Translations under genes and position numbers: made by a program
The notes under the pieces: generated by a model
Seen by the model: the letters and a program-made list of their open reading frames with translations, nothing else
Told to the model about the DNA's origin: nothing
Databases searched by the model: none
Source: Roseinatronobacter domitianus
Lineage (GTDB): Bacteria; Pseudomonadota; Alphaproteobacteria; Rhodobacterales; Rhodobacteraceae
Assembly: GCF_023336755.1 (NCBI RefSeq)
Contig: NZ_JALZWP010000001.1
Span: 203,959-267,958, forward strand
Direction of reading: 5' to 3'
DNA: 64,000 bases
Shown here: positions 63,606 to 64,000 of the stretch, piece by piece
Position numbering within the stretch: the first letter of the stretch is position 1
Layout: each line of letters begins with the position of its first letter

Positions 63606-64000
63606 TCAGGCGTTGCCGCGCGCAAAGCGGCCCGCTTCTTCTGCGGCACGGCGCAGGGCTCGGGATTTGTTCACCGTCTCTTGATATTCGGCCTCTGGAT
63701 CGCTGTCATAGACAACACCGCCCCCGGCCTGAATATACAAAGTTTCATCCTTCAGAACGGCCGTGCGCAGGCAGATGCACATGTCCATTTCGCCATTGGC
63801 AGAAAAATATCCCGCCCCGCCACCATAGACACCCCGTTTTTCGGGTTCCAACTCGTCTATGATCTGCATGGCGCGGACTTTCGGCGCACCGCTGACCGTG
63901 CCTGCGGGCAGCCCGGCCAACAGCGCGGATAGCGCATCCTGCCCCTCGGCCAACTCGCCCACCACGTTGGATACGATATGCATGACATGGCTGTAGCGTT
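63606..64000 (-). CDS. trpE: Anthranilate synthase component I, C-terminal end (cut by window edge)
   Basis: About 131 residues visible, running off the right edge. The chorismate-binding domain shows [15 protein letters not shown], then [27 protein letters not shown] and [51 protein letters not shown], the conserved catalytic end of TrpE. It makes anthranilate from chorismate and ammonia. PabB shares this domain, but [18 protein letters not shown] favours TrpE. Confidence 0.9.
   Translation of the reverse strand, partial: RYSHVMHIVSNVVGELAEGQDALSALLAGLPAGTVSGAPKVRAMQIIDELEPEKRGVYGGGAGYFSANGEMDMCICLRTAVLKDETLYIQAGGGVVYDSDPEAEYQETVNKSRALRRAAEEAGRFARGNA

Overview
The window is 64 kb of ordinary, gene-dense, high-GC chromosome from an alphaproteobacterium, almost certainly a member of the Rhodobacterales (Rhodobacter/Roseobacter group). 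The grounds are: a COQ9 family protein, a class I lysyl-tRNA synthetase, a short prolyl-tRNA synthetase, an L21 protein with a helix-hairpin-helix tail, an infC gene starting at AUA, paired TTTGCAAA operators before prpE, a perfect FNR/FnrL box, and gene neighbourhoods typical of that order. Ectoine catabolism genes and an acidic Ala/Asp/Glu/Thr-rich membrane-anchored protein hint at a saline habitat; this is inference. There is no rRNA operon, prophage, insertion sequence or CRISPR array. One tRNA (Pro, anticodon CGG) is present.

Layout. 1-3.9 kb: the cut-off start of an exported protein, an exported rhodanese, an EamA exporter, an SseB-like protein and a YiiX-like cysteine hydrolase. 4-8.7 kb: rplM-rpsI, a universal stress protein facing rpsU across a shared terminator, COQ9, a class IV aminotransferase and a quinone oxidoreductase. 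8.8-14.4 kb: an iron ABC transporter (binding protein and permease diverging from an AT-rich dyad) and ectoine-degradation genes doeD and doeA. 14.5-20 kb: rRNA methyltransferase plus PIN protein, SufE plus TauE-like exporter, a lipoprotein, RNase D and tRNA-Pro. 20.4-25.9 kb (minus strand): ppk, a YbaY-MliC-META envelope protein, hdaA, an AI-2E/PerM transporter and a TerB-like protein. 26-32.5 kb: lysK, a CHAD protein, a DUF4864 protein, a cobalamin adenosyltransferase, a HIG1-like protein, an SDR and a two-gene phosphorelay module (Hpt protein plus a degenerate NtrC/LuxO-type regulator). 32.6-40.6 kb: prpE, maeB, and the salvage operon cdd-deoB-add-upp with overlapping stops and starts. 40.6-46 kb: a SPOR protein, the acidic repeat protein, infC, a GNAT enzyme, rplU-rpmA, a second exported rhodanese and a PilP-like protein. 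46-53 kb: the rod-shape operon mreB-mreC-mreD-mrdA-rodA ending in a hydroxyacid dehydrogenase. 53-64 kb: an AGE epimerase and YqeY, carA, an OB-fold protein, proS, a VOC protein, an unknown conserved protein, an apparent FnrL-controlled small RNA, an exported unknown, rimO, a methyltransferase and the 3' end of trpE.

The parts most worth attention are non-coding or regulatory. They are a candidate FnrL-activated sRNA with a CU-rich anti-Shine-Dalgarno stretch (about 59.77-59.91 kb), a sigma-54-type regulator that has lost both its GAFTGA loop and Walker B acids, a short motif placed a few bases after stop codons (three copies), and a REP-like element (two copies), each copy just downstream of a minus-strand gene. 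All assignments rest on reading the sequence; no database search was run.
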